A DNA stretch of 64,000 nucleotides from Oscillospiraceae bacterium. GTDB taxonomy: Bacteria > Bacillota > Clostridia > Oscillospirales > Ruminococcaceae. The stretch is taken from positions 62,001 through 126,000 of the forward strand of contig JAFTXQ010000011.1 in the NCBI GenBank assembly GCA_017461565.1. The letters run 5' to 3'. The notes under the pieces were generated by a model. It was not told where the DNA came from, ran no database searches, and saw only the letters and a list, made by a program, of their open reading frames with translations. The translations under genes and the position numbers were made by a program. This document shows positions 62,011 to 64,000 of the stretch, in pieces (position 1 is the stretch's first letter; every line of letters begins with the position of its first letter).

Positions 62011-63123
62011 TTATTTTTTTGAGCTTTTTTCGTTTTTACAAAGCTCATTCAGGTGCTTTTCAAACAGCGCCTCATCAGTGGGGATGTCTGCCCAATCGTT
62101 CGTCCATGCTGATATGTATGCCGCATTAGAGATAGAAAGAGAATTAAGCCCCTCTTTTCCGTCGGCGATCATTTCAGTTCCTTTCAGGATGGACTGTGCA
62201 AATGCCTCAAGCACCTCGGGATGGCCCTCAGGCTCTGGTGCAGTGAATTCTTCATAGGTGGTCGAAGGTGTAGCAAATCCCTCCTTGGATGTGAAGCAGA
62301 ATTCACGCTCGGGAGTTTCAAGCTTCCACCAGCTGAGCTTGCCGTGCTCGATCACGATCTTTCCTCTGTCGCCTGTTATCTCAAGGCGATTTGTTCCACA
62401 GGCATCACCTGTTGTTGTGATAAATGCAGCGGTCGCTCCGTTTTCATATTCGCCGAAAATAGTCACATCATCCTCTACGCCAATATTGTGATACTTGCCG
62501 AACTCGCAGAAGGCTCTGACTCTTTTCGGCATACCGAATATCCACTGCCAGAGATCGAGATTATGCGGCGCCTGATTCAGCAGCACACCGCCGCCCTCGC
62601 CGTTCCAGGTTGCACGCCAGCTGCCCGAGTCATAATAAGCCTGTGTACGATACCAGTTCGTGATTATCCACACCATTCTCTTAAGCTCGCCCAACTGACC
62701 GCTGCTGACAATTTCCCTTGCCTTTGCATACATGGGATTTGTACGCTGATTGAACATTATGCCAAACTTTACACCTGACTTTTCGGCTGCTTCGTTCATC
62801 TCACGCACCTGCCTTGCGTATACGCCTGCGGGCTTTTCGGTGAGAACATGGATACGGCGCTTAAAGCACTCCTTTGCTACCGTCGGGTGATCGTAATGCG
62901 GAACTGCTATCAGCACTGCGTCAACAAGTCCGCTGTCAAGCATTTCAATATAATCTGTAAAACACACTACTTCGGGGTGAGCATTTGCCTTTTCCATTTT
63001 ATCAGCGATGATATCACAAACAGCTGTGACCTTGACCGACGGACATTTGCCGCCCATTACATTGTAAAAATGTCCGCTGCCCATGTTGCCTAAGCCGACG
63101 ATACCAAGTCTTATCTTTTCCAT
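62011..63123 (-). CDS. Gfo/Idh/MocA family oxidoreductase
   Basis: A 370-residue NAD(P)-dependent oxidoreductase. The Rossmann motif is LGIVGLGNMGSGHF (N-terminus), and the conserved TEKPAGVYARQVREM holds the K of the EKP motif. WRATWNGEGGGVLLNQAPHNLDLWQWIFG supplies the usual GG-(x)-L-x-x-Q-x-x-H-x-x-D catalytic site. Substrate is probably a sugar or inositol. The partner gene is the TIM-barrel protein 11 bp upstream. Confidence 0.93.
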   Translation of the reverse strand: MEKIRLGIVGLGNMGSGHFYNVMGGKCPSVKVTAVCDIIADKMEKANAHPEVVCFTDYIEMLDSGLVDAVLIAVPHYDHPTVAKECFKRRIHVLTEKPAGVYARQVREMNEAAEKSGVKFGIMFNQRTNPMYAKAREIVSSGQLGELKRMVWIITNWYRTQAYYDSGSWRATWNGEGGGVLLNQAPHNLDLWQWIFGMPKRVRAFCEFGKYHNIGVEDDVTIFGEYENGATAAFITTTGDACGTNRLEITGDRGKIVIEHGKLSWWKLETPEREFCFTSKEGFATPSTTYEEFTAPEPEGHPEVLEAFAQSILKGTEMIADGKEGLNSLSISNAAYISAWTNDWADIPTDEALFEKHLNELCKNEKSSKK

Positions 63124-63134
63124 AGCTATTCTCC

Positions 63135-63953
63135 TTATATCAGTTCCTTAAGTGCATTTACAGCAGCGTCAAATGCCGCTCTTGAGGATGGGTAGCAATA
63201 TCCCATCTTTGTTTTTTCCTCTGCTTCCAGCTTGTCAAAGCCGTCAAACACTGACAGATGAGGTTCCAGTGTCAGAACGCTTCCCTTATATTGCTCCAGC
63301 AGATACGGCAGGTTGCCTGTTCCCTTTCCTGCCGGCACTACCGAGCCATCCGATGTTGCATCCTTTATATGCATATACTCGACATAAGCGGAAAGCTTTT
63401 CCCATGCTTCTTTTGTATCCTGACCGCACTGGATGAAGTTAGCAGGATCAAACACTGCCTTCAACTGCGGAAACTCCTTATGTATCTCCTCGCAGCGTGA
63501 AGCTATGTCGCCGTAGATACCCTTTTCATTTTCATGGCACAGTATTATTCCGCTGCCCTCTGCGGCACAGATGAACTGTTCAAGACGACTCATGACCACG
63601 TCACGGTAACGCTCTGCGTCGTCTGACGGAACGTAAAAGCTGAACATCCTGATATGCTTTGCACCAAGGACCTCAGCAAGCTCCAGACCATGCTTGAACT
63701 TACCAAGGTGCGCTGAAAAATCATCGCATATCCCTGTCTTTCCGTAAGGCGAACCTAGCGACCACACAGCAAGTCCTGCATCGTCAAGCTGCCTGCGGAC
63801 TTCACGTGCCTTATCAAGCGAGATATCAGAGATATTCTCACCGTCAACACCTCTTATTTCAAGATAATCAACGCCGTTATCACGCATAGCCTTTATCTGC
63901 TCTGATATTCTGCCGTCTGCCTCATCTGCAAATGCTGCAAGCTTAAACCTCAT
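63135..63953 (-). CDS. Sugar phosphate isomerase/epimerase (xylose isomerase-like TIM barrel)
   Basis: A 272-residue protein of the AP endonuclease 2 / xylose isomerase-like barrel. RFKLAAFADEADGRISEQIKAMRDNGVDYLEIRG opens it; CHENEKGIYGD and KAVFDPANFIQCGQD are metal-site strands (Glu, Asp) and VEYMHIKDATSDG adds a His. With the Gfo/Idh gene it likely handles a sugar or inositol derivative. GGAGG lies upstream of the ATG at 63953. Substrate unknown. Confidence 0.9.
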   Translation of the reverse strand: MRFKLAAFADEADGRISEQIKAMRDNGVDYLEIRGVDGENISDISLDKAREVRRQLDDAGLAVWSLGSPYGKTGICDDFSAHLGKFKHGLELAEVLGAKHIRMFSFYVPSDDAERYRDVVMSRLEQFICAAEGSGIILCHENEKGIYGDIASRCEEIHKEFPQLKAVFDPANFIQCGQDTKEAWEKLSAYVEYMHIKDATSDGSVVPAGKGTGNLPYLLEQYKGSVLTLEPHLSVFDGFDKLEAEEKTKMGYCYPSSRAAFDAAVNALKELI

Positions 63954-64000
63954 AATGATACCTCCGTTTTATTTTATATCTATATTTTATCACGGATGTT

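Noticed and set aside
1-64000. tRNA or rRNA genes
   Set aside because: No cloverleaf with a TTCRA T-loop and CCA-type end, and no rRNA-like conserved blocks, were noticed while reading; a tRNAscan-SE run would be decisive.

Overview
The window looks like chromosome of a Gram-positive, low-to-mid GC anaerobe of the class Clostridia, most likely a gut Oscillospiraceae close to Ruminococcus. This is inferred from gene content: strong AGGAGG ribosome-binding sites and TTGACA-17-TATAAT promoters, a SigK-type sigma factor, a Na+-pumping decarboxylase, ECF-transporter genes, lipoprotein mannanase and esterase genes, and an SdpR/SdpI pair. No rRNA or tRNA gene was seen.

Layout. 1-5.8 kb: a Cthe_2159-like lipoprotein, a DUF4956 membrane protein and a VTC-type polyphosphate polymerase run leftward, divergent from a two-component system followed by an RlmN-family methyltransferase. 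5.8-8.2 kb: the rpmG-secE-nusG-rplK-rplA transcription/translation operon, with a near-perfect promoter and a terminator. 8.3-10.7 kb: an acetyltransferase and the OadB/OadG subunits of a Na+ pump. 10.8-25.6 kb: a long, tightly packed leftward block (TatD-linked radical SAM, ruvC, ruvA, TPR protein, ruvB, glmM, methyltransferase, fused EcfA, EcfT, truA, DUF5711, CvpA, ClpE-like, SDR), apparently read from one strong promoter. 25.7-27.7 kb: an acetyltransferase, pro-SigK and two very small proteins.

27.9-34.6 kb is an accessory island. Three overlapping genes encode a Swt1-type HEPN plus ParB-like protein, a 972-residue protein with alpha-CTD-like repeats and a sigma region-4-like helix-turn-helix, and a HIRAN-domain protein. 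Upstream of them are a 126-bp tandem array of structured repeats, a cloverleaf-like palindromic element, and IS30 and IS3 transposase remnants. This is the best candidate for an undescribed, possibly defensive or RNA-targeting, system.

34.6-36.5 kb: a Crp/Fnr regulator divergent from an iron-sulphur cluster. 36.6-41.5 kb: a GH26 mannanase and a CE1-like esterase with a divergent AraC-type regulator and a DUF3237 protein. 41.9-52.5 kb: a phosphate region with a DUF4118 histidine kinase and its regulator, a Na/Pi cotransporter, and pstS-pstC-pstA-pstB-phoU-phoP-phoR behind direct repeats resembling a PhoP box; phoR carries an in-frame palindromic insertion. 52.5-55.3 kb: a decayed surface-protein gene and a 7TM/HD-GYP/receiver protein. 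55.6-61.9 kb: a nucleotidyltransferase, an ABC exporter, the sdpI/sdpR pair with two palindromic operators, a possible small RNA, an XRE/zinc-ribbon protein and a flavin reductase. 62-64 kb: a Gfo/Idh oxidoreductase and a sugar-phosphate isomerase-like protein.

All identifications come from reading motifs and remembered family features; no database search was run.
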